Source: JAJKIV01 sp036274195
Lineage (GTDB): Bacteria > Gemmatimonadota > Gemmatimonadetes > Gemmatimonadales > Gemmatimonadaceae
Direction: 5' to 3'
DNA length: 64,000 nt
NCBI GenBank assembly: GCA_036274195.1
Contig: DASUGD010000031.1
Coordinates: 1-64,000, forward strand
The notes below the pieces were generated by a model. That model worked only from the letters and a program-made list of their open reading frames with translations. It ran no database searches and was not told the DNA's origin. Made by a program: the position numbers and the translations under genes. Below, piece after piece: positions 35,243 to 44,542 of this stretch (position 1 is the first letter of the stretch; the number at the start of each line of letters is the position of its first letter).

Positions 35243-36765
35243 CGAGGCCGCGCCGGCGCGGGGGCGCGCCACGGCTTGATCATCCAGCGACGTTCATCCG
35301 GCCGAAGAAAGGCGAGCGCGACACCGCAGGCAACCAGATACCCCGCTGCACGCCACAGCGGCGCAGGACCGGGCGCACGCGTTGCCCACCATCCGGCGGC
35401 TGCGGTCGTGCCCAGGGCAATGACCAGCAGCACCACCGGCGCGACGACACGCGTTGCGTCGTGGCGGAAGAGCAAGCGGAGGCCGGTGGCGATCAGGATC
35501 GTCGCATTGCCCGCGAGAAACGCGATCCCCACACCCATTCCGCCCTCCGATGACACGAGCCACCACGTCATGGCAATCGTCAGGAGCTGGCCGGCCACGG
35601 TGCACACCAGAAAACCCGAGATATCATCGAACCCAATCAACAGCGCCTGCAACACGCCGGCGACGAGGAGCACTGCTTCCGCCAGGACGAACACCGCCAC
35701 CAGCGACACCGCTCCAGCGAACTTCGGGGAGTAGAGGAGGCGAATCCACTGTGCCGGAAACAGTACGCACACCAACGTCGACAACACCACGAGCACAACG
35801 AGGATTCGCAGGTACTCGGCCACCGCCGTGATGCGTTCGCCCTTTGGCGTATTTCGATTGACCAGGGGCGTCAGGTACAAGCCGTTTGCCTGGTTCAGCA
35901 CGAGGCGTATGGAGACCCCAATGCCGTACGCGGCGGCGACGAGCCCGGCCTCGATGGCGCCGTGCGTCGAGAGCAGCATGGATCGAGCGAACAGGTACGC
36001 GAGCGGGGACGTCAGCGCGAGCACGTACATCGATCCCGCGAACGACGTGAGGCCCGGCTGAGAACGAAGCGCGACGGCCGCTGTCGATGCGTTCGTGGTC
36101 GGCGACAGCCCGAGGCCAACCGATCGTCCGAGATACCACTGCATCCCGACGATCGTGATGACCAGTACGATCGCGTTGGCCACGTACAGCCCGACGAGCC
36201 CGCCGCTCATGACTCCGATCGCCGCCCCGCCAACGGTCAGCACCGCGGTGAAGAGCGCAGCCAACGCCGACTCGCGATGCCGCTCGAGCGCCGCCATCGC
36301 GTTGCGAAGAAGCGGCGCGAGCGCGAATGGCGGAACCCCGGCCAGTGCGACGATCAACGTCAACCGGTAAGGAGCAAGCCCGTCACCGAAGGTCGACGGC
36401 AACAGGACCGCGATCGCGGTCGCAATCACTGCCGACGTCACCGACGCCAGAACGAGCAGCAGGACGAGCGCGTTGTACACCCGACGCGTCTCCTCCGGGC
36501 TCTCGTCTCGCGTGCGCGACAGGAACTTGAGCGCAACGAACGGGATGCTCAGCGATCCCAACTGCGCAACCAGCGACACGACCTGGTCCACGACGCTCGC
36601 GACACCGACGCCGGCGGGGCCGAGCAGGACGGCCAGCACCTTTGTACGCGCGAGACCCGCGAGCATCGTGAGCGCCTGGATCCCTCCGAGCGCGACGATC
36701 GCCTGCAGCGGCCGAAATGATGGCGCAGGGGCTGGGTCGACCGCCGGGGGCGATCCTACCCCCAT
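35239..36765 (-). CDS. Oligosaccharide flippase (Wzx-like, MOP superfamily)
   Basis: 508-residue polytopic inner-membrane protein with about 12-14 hydrophobic segments. It shows the family pattern near the N-terminus (AIVALGGIQALTMLAGLARTKVLAVLLGPAGVGV), followed by LGSLSIPFVALKFLS. It would flip the lipid-linked repeat unit across the inner membrane in a Wzy-dependent pathway. It overlaps the GT2-GT10 gene at its 5' end (10 bp) and the amidohydrolase at its 3' end (4 bp), so the three form one operon starting at 38969. Confidence 0.88.
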   Translation of the reverse strand: MGVGSPPAVDPAPAPSFRPLQAIVALGGIQALTMLAGLARTKVLAVLLGPAGVGVASVVDQVVSLVAQLGSLSIPFVALKFLSRTRDESPEETRRVYNALVLLLVLASVTSAVIATAIAVLLPSTFGDGLAPYRLTLIVALAGVPPFALAPLLRNAMAALERHRESALAALFTAVLTVGGAAIGVMSGGLVGLYVANAIVLVITIVGMQWYLGRSVGLGLSPTTNASTAAVALRSQPGLTSFAGSMYVLALTSPLAYLFARSMLLSTHGAIEAGLVAAAYGIGVSIRLVLNQANGLYLTPLVNRNTPKGERITAVAEYLRILVVLVVLSTLVCVLFPAQWIRLLYSPKFAGAVSLVAVFVLAEAVLLVAGVLQALLIGFDDISGFLVCTVAGQLLTIAMTWWLVSSEGGMGVGIAFLAGNATILIATGLRLLFRHDATRVVAPVVLLVIALGTTAAAGWWATRAPGPAPLWRAAGYLVACGVALAFLRPDERRWMIKPWRAPAPARPR

Positions 36766-38969
36766 AGGTGCGCCAGTCCGCGTTCGTTCAGGTGGGCTTC
36801 AATGTCGGCAATGAAGCGGTCGGCAAACGCGTCTGGCGAGAACTGACGAAACTTCTCGGACGACAGGTACTCTCGCCCTGCAACGCGCAGTCGCTGGTAA
36901 TCGGCAGTGCTCATCGCCGCGAGATACCGCTGCATCTCGTCGTAGCTAGAGAACCGCCGCGCGTCGATGAAGCAGTCCGGATCGACGGCAGTGTCGATGT
37001 CCGGAGCGCCAAGGTAGATCGGCACCACGCCGGCATAAAGACAATCGAACAACTTCTCCGTGATCCATCCGTCGAGCACCATGTTCTCGTAACAGATCGC
37101 GTACTGATAACGACTCATCGCCTCGTACTTGTCGTCCACCGGCCCGCGCAGCGATCTGCGCACGGCATCGCCATACTCGGCTTCCAGATCGCCCAGGCCG
37201 TTCTCCCAGAGTCGTCCCCAGAGATCGATCTCCCCGCGAGCCGAGAAATACTTCAAGGCACGCAGACGTTCGGTGTATAGCTCGCCGTCGGACAGGGCCG
37301 CCCGCTTGTTGCTGTTCACGAGGATGATGCCTCGGCGATCCGTCCGGCTCCAATGAGGCTCGAGGACGCTGTCGTACGGCATCGGAATCCGAAACGGCGT
37401 TACGACAGGGATGTCGGGCACGAACGCACGGAGGTGCTCGGACGTCGTCCAGCAGTAGACCCTGCGAAAATGCCGGGCGATTTCCGGAGTCGCTCGATAC
37501 ATCACCGGGTCCACGACCACGACCTCGAACAGGTAGAACGCGTTGAGCAACACGTCGTCGCGATCGATCAGCGACCGATACGCATCGTGGATCCCGTAGG
37601 ACACGTAGATGTTCGCGCCGGCCCCGTTGTCGCTGCGGGCATCCGTGAGGTAGTCGCCCGTGTCGATGGGGACGCCGCGCTCGGCGAGTCGTTCCTTGAG
37701 ACGAAACCAGGGCCTGAGCGCGTTGTCTCGATTGAAGCGCGACCGCGGATCGAAGAGTGCGTTCCCGTGGAAATGTCGCGTGAACGGATCGAGATAGACC
37801 CGGATGGAAGGTGTTCGTCGCTGTGACGATTGCGGCCGTGTGCCCGAGTCCGCCCCGGCGTTAGGCGCGGGTGTCGTTGCCCCATGCGCCGCGCCGTTGC
37901 CGAGTGAATGGGCTGCCGATGTCGACGGGGGCGCGAGATCCCGCGCGGGCAGCCGACGGAAACGGGCGAAATGTACCAGCCGCCGCGCGTTCACGTTCGT
38001 CCCGCTGGCCGCCGCGGCGCGCACCAGCGTGCGAAGCGCCAGCACCCGCGCGACCTGAGCCCGGCGCGACGATCGAAGCAGGGGACGCACCAACGAGCTG
38101 TTGAGCAGCGCGACCGCTTTTTGACGGTCTCCGAGCACGTACGCGTTTGCCGCGCGCTCCGCCTCGTCCTGCACGCGCCACACGCGATAGCACGTCAAGG
38201 CTTCCGCACTCACGAGGCCGCGGATCCCCGGCCGCGAGAGGTGCCGATCCATCACGGCGAAAAACATTTCCGGTTCCGTGCGCATCCGCTCGTACTGCTT
38301 CGACCATTGGGCCGTGTAGTGCCGGTAGCCCATGAGGTAGTCGTGCACGAGGCCGATGCGCCACTCGATCGACAGACGCGCCCACATGTCCAGGTCCGCC
38401 GCTATGCCAAACCGCTCCTGGTCGAACCCGCCCACCGCATCGAACGCGGCACGCCGAAACATCACCGACGGTGTTCTGAGGAACGTGTTCTTGTGGCGCA
38501 GCAGGCTCTCCGCGAGCAGAGCCGTGTCGAACACCTCCACGCGAGCGAGCGAAGGAGGAAGACGCAACCGACCATACTCGCGTCCGGCTTCGTCGATGAA
38601 CCGATCGAGGCAGAAAACCGCGCCGACATCGGCATGTGTACCGAGGAACGCCAGCTCGCGCTCCACTATGCGCCGATCGTAGACGTCGTCCGCGTGGAAG
38701 ATCGCCACGAACTCGCCGCGGCTTTCGCGCACGCCCCGGTTCATGGCGCCGTACCCGCCGAGCGTCCGGTCGTTGCGGAGATACCGTACCCGATCGTCGC
38801 CGGTGCCGCGCGCAATCTCGGATGTCGCGTCGGTCGAGCAATCGTCACAGACGATGACCTCGATCGTCGAGTGTGACTGGGCGCACACCGATGCGAGGGC
38901 GTCGCCGAGGAAGCGCTCGGCGTTGTATGCCGGTACGACGATCGATACGAGTGGAGATGTCTTGGTCAT
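36756..38969 (-). CDS. Two-domain glycosyltransferase: GT2 fused to GT10 (fucosyltransferase-like)
   Basis: 737 residues. The first domain (about 1-330) is a GT2: LVSIVVPAYNAERFLGDAL, VIVCDDCSTDAT, FVAIFHADDVYD (DxD as ADD) and DLDMWARLS. A Ser/Pro/Ala-rich linker (about 345-390) joins a GT10 domain with HWSRTDRRGIILVNSNK and YAICYENMVLDGWITEKLFDCLYAGVVPIYLGAPDI, the alpha-1,3/4-fucosyltransferase donor motif. It would thus add two sugars, the second possibly fucose or another GDP-linked deoxysugar. ATG 38969 is chosen because the frame upstream has no family similarity. The GME-like gene across the divergent region also handles GDP-sugars. Confidence 0.85.
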   Translation of the reverse strand: MTKTSPLVSIVVPAYNAERFLGDALASVCAQSHSTIEVIVCDDCSTDATSEIARGTGDDRVRYLRNDRTLGGYGAMNRGVRESRGEFVAIFHADDVYDRRIVERELAFLGTHADVGAVFCLDRFIDEAGREYGRLRLPPSLARVEVFDTALLAESLLRHKNTFLRTPSVMFRRAAFDAVGGFDQERFGIAADLDMWARLSIEWRIGLVHDYLMGYRHYTAQWSKQYERMRTEPEMFFAVMDRHLSRPGIRGLVSAEALTCYRVWRVQDEAERAANAYVLGDRQKAVALLNSSLVRPLLRSSRRAQVARVLALRTLVRAAAASGTNVNARRLVHFARFRRLPARDLAPPSTSAAHSLGNGAAHGATTPAPNAGADSGTRPQSSQRRTPSIRVYLDPFTRHFHGNALFDPRSRFNRDNALRPWFRLKERLAERGVPIDTGDYLTDARSDNGAGANIYVSYGIHDAYRSLIDRDDVLLNAFYLFEVVVVDPVMYRATPEIARHFRRVYCWTTSEHLRAFVPDIPVVTPFRIPMPYDSVLEPHWSRTDRRGIILVNSNKRAALSDGELYTERLRALKYFSARGEIDLWGRLWENGLGDLEAEYGDAVRRSLRGPVDDKYEAMSRYQYAICYENMVLDGWITEKLFDCLYAGVVPIYLGAPDIDTAVDPDCFIDARRFSSYDEMQRYLAAMSTADYQRLRVAGREYLSSEKFRQFSPDAFADRFIADIEAHLNERGLAHLWG

Positions 38970-39318
38970 GCGTTGGTGTGAGCCAGACGACCCAGGGGCG
39001 GACCCGCGCAACGGCCAGTTCTGTGCCCCCTGGGCCAACGACTCGGCTCTCGCTGCGTGATCGACAGCACGCCAGCGGCATGACGAATGTTACGGACTCC
39101 GTACGCGTGTTGCGATAACGCAACGCTGTGTGTTCCCGGTACTCCGGCGATGACGCCAGGACGGCCAATCGCCGAGGGCTGTCCGGTGCACGCATCTTGC
39201 CGCCCCGGCGGGGGCACCAGCCGGCTTGGCCCAGTTTTCCGGGCTCGACGCGTAGATTTCCCACACCCCGACGCCTTTCCGGCGCATGGGGCTCGACCCA
39301 TTTGGAGACAGGAACTCG
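38970..39318. other. Divergent regulatory region with two inverted repeats
   Basis: About 350 bases between the GT fusion (minus) and the GME-like gene (plus). Two inverted repeats are visible: TACGGA-C-TCCGTA (39091-39103) and GTTGCG-ATAA-CGCAAC (39109-39124); they could be operators or hairpins. A possible sigma-54 site follows at 39186-39200. No small gene is supported. Confidence 0.45.
39186..39200 (+). promoter_or_regulatory. Possible sigma-54 promoter before GME-like gene
   Basis: The sequence gtGCACGcatcTTGC has a full GCACG (39188-39192) and TTGC (39197-39200) at the right distance, but the first G of the -24 GG pair is T. The start of transcription would be about 105 bases before the ATG at 39319. 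Only a pattern match. Confidence 0.3.
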
Positions 39319-40323
39319 ATGAAACGAGCGGTCGTGTGCGGAGCGGGCGGCTTCATCGCAAGCCACCTCGTCAAGCGCCTGAAGCGCGACGGGTACTGGG
39401 TGCGCGGTGTCGACATCAAGGAGCCGGAGTTCGCGCCCACCGAGGCGGACGAATTCCGGCTGCTCGATTTGCGGGACATGGACCAGTGCCGTGAGGCCGT
39501 GAAGCCCGCGGGCGACAGTCCAATCGACGAGGTCTATCAGCTCGCCGCGGAGATGGGCGGGATGGGCTTCATCAGCACGGCCGAGTGCGAGATCATGCGC
39601 AACAGCGCGTTGATCAACGTCAACATGCCACAGGCAGCGGCGGAAGCAGGCATCAAGCGGTACTTCCTGTCCTCGTCCGTCTGCGTCTACCGCGACATGG
39701 CGATTGGGGAAGCCGAGATGAGTGAAGACGAGGCATACCCCGCGCATCCGGACAACGAATACGGCTGGGAAAAGCTCTTCGCGGAGCGTGTCGCGTTCGC
39801 GTACGCGCGGCGATACGGCATGGCTGTTCGAGTTGCCCGTTTCCAGAACTGCTACGGCCCCGAGGGCACCTGGACCGGCGGCCGCGAGAAAGCCCCGGCA
39901 GCCATCTGCCGCAAGGTTGCCGAGGCGGACGATGGAGGCTTCATCGAAGTGTGGGGCGACGGTACGGCGGTCCGCTCGTACACGTACGTCGACGATCTCG
40001 TTGACGGCATCGTGCGATTGATGCGATCGGATCTCGAGGTTCCCGCGAATATCGGCAGTCCCGAATACGTCAGTGTGCGCGAGCTCGTCGACACCGTGAT
40101 CGGGCATAGCGGAAAGCAACTCGAAGTGCGCTACATCCCGGGCCCGGTGGGAGTGCAGTCACGAAATTTCAGTAACGCGCGGATCTATTCGCTGGGATGG
40201 CAAGCGAGGACGGCGCTCCGAGAAGGGATCGGCGTCACGTATCGCTGGGTGGAGCAGCAGGTCCGGGATCGACTGGCAACGGCGGGCAACGGACAGCGCT
40301 CGGCCGGGGCCGGCGAGCGGTAG
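39319..40323 (+). CDS. NAD-dependent epimerase, GDP-mannose 3,5-epimerase-like
   Basis: Extended SDR of 334 residues. The N-terminal Rossmann motif is VVCGAGGFIASHLVKRL, followed by the AAEMGGMGFI stretch characteristic of the GDP-mannose 3,5-epimerase group, the catalytic YGWEK (Y-x-x-x-K), and the FQNCYGPEGTW substrate loop. The enzyme of this name makes GDP-L-galactose and GDP-L-gulose; the exact substrate is inferred. ATG 39319 follows ACAGGA and is preferred over an in-frame ATG 11 codons upstream. It heads a plus-strand operon and is 19 bp from the next GT. Confidence 0.83.
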   Translation: MKRAVVCGAGGFIASHLVKRLKRDGYWVRGVDIKEPEFAPTEADEFRLLDLRDMDQCREAVKPAGDSPIDEVYQLAAEMGGMGFISTAECEIMRNSALINVNMPQAAAEAGIKRYFLSSSVCVYRDMAIGEAEMSEDEAYPAHPDNEYGWEKLFAERVAFAYARRYGMAVRVARFQNCYGPEGTWTGGREKAPAAICRKVAEADDGGFIEVWGDGTAVRSYTYVDDLVDGIVRLMRSDLEVPANIGSPEYVSVRELVDTVIGHSGKQLEVRYIPGPVGVQSRNFSNARIYSLGWQARTALREGIGVTYRWVEQQVRDRLATAGNGQRSAGAGER

Positions 40324-40342
40324 GACCGGGCGCCCAATCGGC

Positions 40343-41632
40343 ATGCGCAAGCCTCGCGTGCTCGTCCTGGCACGCAACTACCCCAACAACGCGTTCCCCA
40401 CGTTGGGGTTGTGGACCGAGCGGCTCGTCGCGGCGTCGCGGATCGTCGCCGAGCCCACGGTCGTTGCGCCTGTTCCGTACGCCCCGCCATTCCTGCCGCT
40501 GTCGTCGGTCCGCCGCTTTCGGGCGGTCGAACGCGGCAGCACGCGCGACGGTGTGAGTGTGCATCACCCGCGCGTTGCTGCCGGCCCTGGCCAGCTGCTG
40601 CACGCGTTCGACGCGCGCCTCGCGTATCCGTCAATTCGTAAGGCGGTCATCGACCTGCATCGCGCCACCCCATTCGACCTGATTCACGCCCACTTCATCT
40701 ATCCCGAAGGCGTGATCGCCACGCGACTTGGTGCCGAGCTCGGGATACCGGTCGTGTCATCGGAGCACGCCATGTGGCGCCCGTGGCTCGACCGTCACGC
40801 GTCCGTTCGCCGTCAGGTCGAGCGTGCGCTTCCCCGGATCGCACGAATGACCGCCGTGAGCGAGGCGCTACGTGCGAGCATCGTCGCGCTCTATGGCGAT
40901 GCCGTGCCGGTCGATGTCATCCCGAACGTGGTCGACGAACGAATCTTCGTCGCGCCGCGGGCGGACGAGCCGCGCGACCCATACCATCTCCTCTTCGTCG
41001 GGCTCATTCGGCACGTGAAGGGACTCGACGTGCTGGTGAGGGCGCTCGGCCACCTCCTCCCGGACACTCCGGAACTGCACCTGTCGGTGGCCGGAGGCTC
41101 GTTCTATCGCGCGTACGAGCGCGACGCGGCCGCCGTGCGCGACCTCGTGCGCGCCCTCGGCGTAAGTGATCGCGTCCACTTCCTCGGCGAGGTCGCGCCT
41201 AACGATGTAGCCGCCCTCATGCGGCGGAGCGCCCTGCTCGTCGTACCGAGCCGTCGGGAGACGTTTTCGCTCGTGACGGCCGAGGCGCTCGCGTCAGGCA
41301 CACCCGTGGTCGCCACGCGGTGCGGCGGGCCCGAGGAGATCCTCACCGAGGAGACGGGCCAACTGACCGAGATCGACGACGCTGCAGCGCTTGCCATTGC
41401 CATCGAGTCGACACTGCATCGGTCCTTTGACCGGGCGGCGCTGCGAAATTATGCGGTCGATCGTTTCGGAAGCGGCGCCGCGGCCGAGCGTCTCGGGCGG
41501 CTCTACGAACGCGTGACGGGGCTGGCGCGGGCTGCCGATGCGCCCGGCGCAGGGCTTGTCGCTCAGGGCGATCAGCGCCGCGATGGCTCACGCGGACCGG
41601 CCCGGTCGGCAACGGCCGCGGGCGCGACGTGA
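40343..41632 (+). CDS. Glycosyltransferase family 4
   Basis: GT-B transferase of 429 residues. Signs: RVLVLARNYPNNAFPTLGLWTERL, FDLIHAHFIYPEG, PVVSSEHAMWRPW, LFVGLIRHVKGLDVLVRAL, and VPSRRETFSLVTAEALASGTPVVATRCGGPEEI (donor site). The C-terminal 35 residues are low-complexity and Gly/Ala/Arg-rich. The stop TGA overlaps the next start. Confidence 0.88.
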   Translation: MRKPRVLVLARNYPNNAFPTLGLWTERLVAASRIVAEPTVVAPVPYAPPFLPLSSVRRFRAVERGSTRDGVSVHHPRVAAGPGQLLHAFDARLAYPSIRKAVIDLHRATPFDLIHAHFIYPEGVIATRLGAELGIPVVSSEHAMWRPWLDRHASVRRQVERALPRIARMTAVSEALRASIVALYGDAVPVDVIPNVVDERIFVAPRADEPRDPYHLLFVGLIRHVKGLDVLVRALGHLLPDTPELHLSVAGGSFYRAYERDAAAVRDLVRALGVSDRVHFLGEVAPNDVAALMRRSALLVVPSRRETFSLVTAEALASGTPVVATRCGGPEEILTEETGQLTEIDDAAALAIAIESTLHRSFDRAALRNYAVDRFGSGAAAERLGRLYERVTGLARAADAPGAGLVAQGDQRRDGSRGPARSATAAGAT

Positions 41633-42747
41633 TGCATTGGGGCGTCGACGCGCATCGTCTCGCCGGCCAGCGACTGGGCGTCGGCCGCTACATCGAGTAC
41701 CTCGTCAAACATTGGCGCTCGATGATGGAAGCCGATGACCGCTGTACGCTGTTCACGCGCGAGCCGTATGACGGATCGGGGTGGGAACCGTCGCCGTCCA
41801 TTCGCGTTCGAAGCTTTGCCCCGTCCGTCCCCCCGAGCGTGTGGCAGCACGGCGTGTTGCCGCGGTTCACGAGCGACGTCGACGTGCTCTTCTGCCCGAG
41901 CTACTCGGTACCCGTGACGTACACAGGCAAATGCGTCGTCGCGATTCACAGCATGAACGAGGTCGAGAGCGGTACGCATCCCTGGTGGTACAAGCTGACG
42001 TACAGCAGGCTGTATCGCTTCAGCGCGGATCGTGCCGACCGCATTATCGTTCCCTCCGAGAGCACGCGGCAGGATCTGGAGCGATATTACGGCATCACGA
42101 ACGAGAAGGTCGACATCGTGGTGCAAGGTGCCGACGAAGCCTTCCGCCCCATTACGGACGATGCGGTCAAGCGCGCCACACGCATTCGCTTCCTCGGCGA
42201 AGACCGCCCGTACATTGTCTTCGTGGGCAAGCTGTCAACGCGGCGTAACATCCCGATTCTGATCGAGGCATTCGCGATCGCGAAGCGCCGCGCGAAGTTG
42301 CCCCATGCGCTGCTCCTGGTGGGCCCGAATCACGTTGGCGTGCCACTGAACGAGATCATCACCCGTCACGCCATGACCGGCCACGTGATCCAGACGGACG
42401 GCAAGTTCGCGAGCCATATGGAGGTGCCACCCATCTACGCGTCCGCGGACCTGTACGTCAACGCGTCGTCGTACGAGGGGTTCTCGATGACGCTCGTCGA
42501 GGCGCTGTCATGCGGTACGCCGGTGGTAACCGTCAACCGCGCGGGTCTGGCCGAGATAGCCACGGGGGCCGCGGAGTTCGTGGACGAGCCGACGGCCGAC
42601 GTGTTGGCCGACGCAATCGAGCGCGTGCTGACGGATCCGATGCTCGCTCGATCGCTCGGGGAGCGCGGTTACCGCCGTGCTGACGCGTTTCGCTGGAACG
42701 TGACGGCTCGTCAAACGCTTGACGTTCTGCGGCGTGTAGCGGCATGA
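41632..42747 (+). CDS. Glycosyltransferase family 4
   Basis: 371 residues. The N-terminal WGVDAHRLAGQRLGVGRYIEYL loop, IVPSESTRQDLERYY, PYIVFVGKLSTRRNIPILIEAF and ASSYEGFSMTLVEALSCGTPVVTVNRAG (E-x7-E) identify the GT4 class. Start: ATG 41632 (TGATG overlap with the upstream stop) or the GTG one codon before. A 31-bp gap with a good AGGAGG site leads to rfbF. Confidence 0.88.
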   Translation: MHWGVDAHRLAGQRLGVGRYIEYLVKHWRSMMEADDRCTLFTREPYDGSGWEPSPSIRVRSFAPSVPPSVWQHGVLPRFTSDVDVLFCPSYSVPVTYTGKCVVAIHSMNEVESGTHPWWYKLTYSRLYRFSADRADRIIVPSESTRQDLERYYGITNEKVDIVVQGADEAFRPITDDAVKRATRIRFLGEDRPYIVFVGKLSTRRNIPILIEAFAIAKRRAKLPHALLLVGPNHVGVPLNEIITRHAMTGHVIQTDGKFASHMEVPPIYASADLYVNASSYEGFSMTLVEALSCGTPVVTVNRAGLAEIATGAAEFVDEPTADVLADAIERVLTDPMLARSLGERGYRRADAFRWNVTARQTLDVLRRVAA

Positions 42748-42778
42748 CACTCTCGAGCGGCGAGCGCGAGGAGGTACG

Positions 42779-43567
42779 ATGAAGACAGTCCTGCTCGCCG
42801 GCGGGCTGGGAACCCGTCTGGCCGAGGAATCCGAATCGAAGCCAAAGCCGATGGTGGAGGTCGGCGGACGTCCGATCCTCTGGCACATCATGCGGAGCTA
42901 CGCGGCGCGCGGCTTCAAGGAGTTCGTGGTGGCGCTCGGCTATCGCGGCGACGTCATCAAGCGCTATTTCCTGGACTACTTCTACCTGCGGAACAGCCTG
43001 AGCATCGACCTGCGGACGAACCAGATCGCCGTGCAGGGCTCGGACTGCGAGGACTGGATGGTCCACCTCCGCGACACGGGGCTCGAAACACAAACCGGCG
43101 GGCGGCTTCGCCGGCTCGCCGACGAGCTGCGTGGCGAGACGTTCATGATGACATATGGCGACGGCGTGTGCAGCGTCGATCCACGGGCGCTGCTGGAGTG
43201 CCACCGTCGGCATGGGAAGCTTGCGACCATTACCGCCGTGCGGCCACCGGCGCGGTTCGGCGGGCTCGTCTTCGATGGCGACCTCGTCGCGCAGTTCTCG
43301 GAGAAGCCGCAGGTGGGCGAAGGATGGATCAACGGCGGCTTCTTCGTGCTCGAGCCCGAGGTGCTCGACTACATCGACGCCGACGACACGATCTTCGAGC
43401 GCTCGCCCCTCGAGCGGCTCGCGCAGGATGGCCAGCTCGTCGCGTACCGCCATGAGGGCTTCTGGCAGTGCATGGACACGCTGCGTGACGTTAGGCTGCT
43501 CAATAGCCTCTGCGATGGCAAGCTCCCGCCCTGGGACCCGGCGTTCCCCGGGACGGACGCGTCGTGA
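42779..43567 (+). CDS. rfbF: Glucose-1-phosphate cytidylyltransferase
   Basis: 262 residues, the family's usual length. It makes CDP-glucose from CTP and glucose-1-phosphate, the entry step to CDP-3,6-dideoxyhexoses. The N-terminal LLAGGLGTRLAEESESKPKP has the nucleotide-binding G-rich loop and the downstream Lys; GRPILWHIM and WINGGFFVLEPEVLDYI are family blocks. The ATG is preceded by AGGAGG at a good distance. The stop overlaps the rfbG start (GTGA). Confidence 0.93.
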   Translation: MKTVLLAGGLGTRLAEESESKPKPMVEVGGRPILWHIMRSYAARGFKEFVVALGYRGDVIKRYFLDYFYLRNSLSIDLRTNQIAVQGSDCEDWMVHLRDTGLETQTGGRLRRLADELRGETFMMTYGDGVCSVDPRALLECHRRHGKLATITAVRPPARFGGLVFDGDLVAQFSEKPQVGEGWINGGFFVLEPEVLDYIDADDTIFERSPLERLAQDGQLVAYRHEGFWQCMDTLRDVRLLNSLCDGKLPPWDPAFPGTDAS

Positions 43568-44541
43568 CGGATCGCGATTTCTGGCGAGAGCGTCGAGTGT
43601 TCGTCACCGGCGCGACCGGGATCGTCGGCTCGTGGCTCGTTCGTGAGCTGCTCGGTCGGCGCGCCAACGTCGCGGTGCTCGTCCGGGATGCGGACCCGCA
43701 ATCCGAGCTGCTGCGGAGCGGGGATATCCACCGCTGCACCGTGTTCAATGGCACGGTCGAGGATCTCTGGACGCTCGAGCGAGCGATCAGCCTCCATGAG
43801 GGCGAATACGTGTTCCACCTGGCGGCGCAGACGATCGTCGGCGTGGCGCATCGGAATCCGTTCACCACGTTCGAGACGAACGTGCGCGGTACGTACAACC
43901 TGCTCGAGGCGTGTCGGATCCACGCGTCGCTCGTGCGCGGTGTCATCGTGGCGTCGAGCGACAAGGCGTACGGCGAGGTGGATGCGCTGCCGTACGTCGA
44001 AACCATGCCGCTCCGCGGGCGCCATCCGTACGAGGTATCGAAGAGCTGCACGGATCTCATTGCGGCGTCGTACTGCCACAGCTACGGGGTGCCGGTCACG
44101 ATCGCCCGCTGCGGCAACATCTACGGCGGTGGGGACCTGAACTGGAGCCGCATCGTGCCGGGTACGATCCGCTCGCTGCTCCGCGGTGAGCGTCCAACGC
44201 TTCGGAGCGATGGGACATTCCGGCGCGACTACATCTACGTGAAGGATGTTGCGCGGGCATACATGCTCCTTGGGGAGCACGCCTGTGACCCCGCGGTTCG
44301 CGGCGAGGCGTTCAACTTCAGCGACGAGACGCCGCTGTCCGTGCTCGACATGGTGAATGCCATTCGTCGTCTCCTGGGTTCCGACCTCGAGCCCGACGTG
44401 CGCAACGTCGCGCAAGGGGAGATACGCGATCAGTATCTGTCGGCGGCGAAGGCTCGGGACACGCTGAGCTGGCGCGCCACCTACGACCTGGATACCGCGC
44501 TGCGCGAGACGATCGCGTGGTATCGCGCACTCCTCGCGTGA
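43564..44541 (+). CDS. rfbG: CDP-glucose 4,6-dehydratase
   Basis: Extended SDR of 325 residues that makes CDP-4-keto-6-deoxyglucose. The Rossmann motif is VFVTGATGIVGSWLVRELL, preceded by the W-R-R context typical of RfbG. HLAAQTIVGVAHRNP and the catalytic YEVSK (Y-x-x-x-K) follow, and RDYIYVKDVARAYMLL is present. It is slightly shorter than the common 350-360 residues. The GTG start overlaps the rfbF stop. It directly precedes another SDR and rfbH, making the pathway order complete except for the reductase partner. Confidence 0.9.
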   Translation: MTDRDFWRERRVFVTGATGIVGSWLVRELLGRRANVAVLVRDADPQSELLRSGDIHRCTVFNGTVEDLWTLERAISLHEGEYVFHLAAQTIVGVAHRNPFTTFETNVRGTYNLLEACRIHASLVRGVIVASSDKAYGEVDALPYVETMPLRGRHPYEVSKSCTDLIAASYCHSYGVPVTIARCGNIYGGGDLNWSRIVPGTIRSLLRGERPTLRSDGTFRRDYIYVKDVARAYMLLGEHACDPAVRGEAFNFSDETPLSVLDMVNAIRRLLGSDLEPDVRNVAQGEIRDQYLSAAKARDTLSWRATYDLDTALRETIAWYRALLA

Positions 44542-44542
44542 C

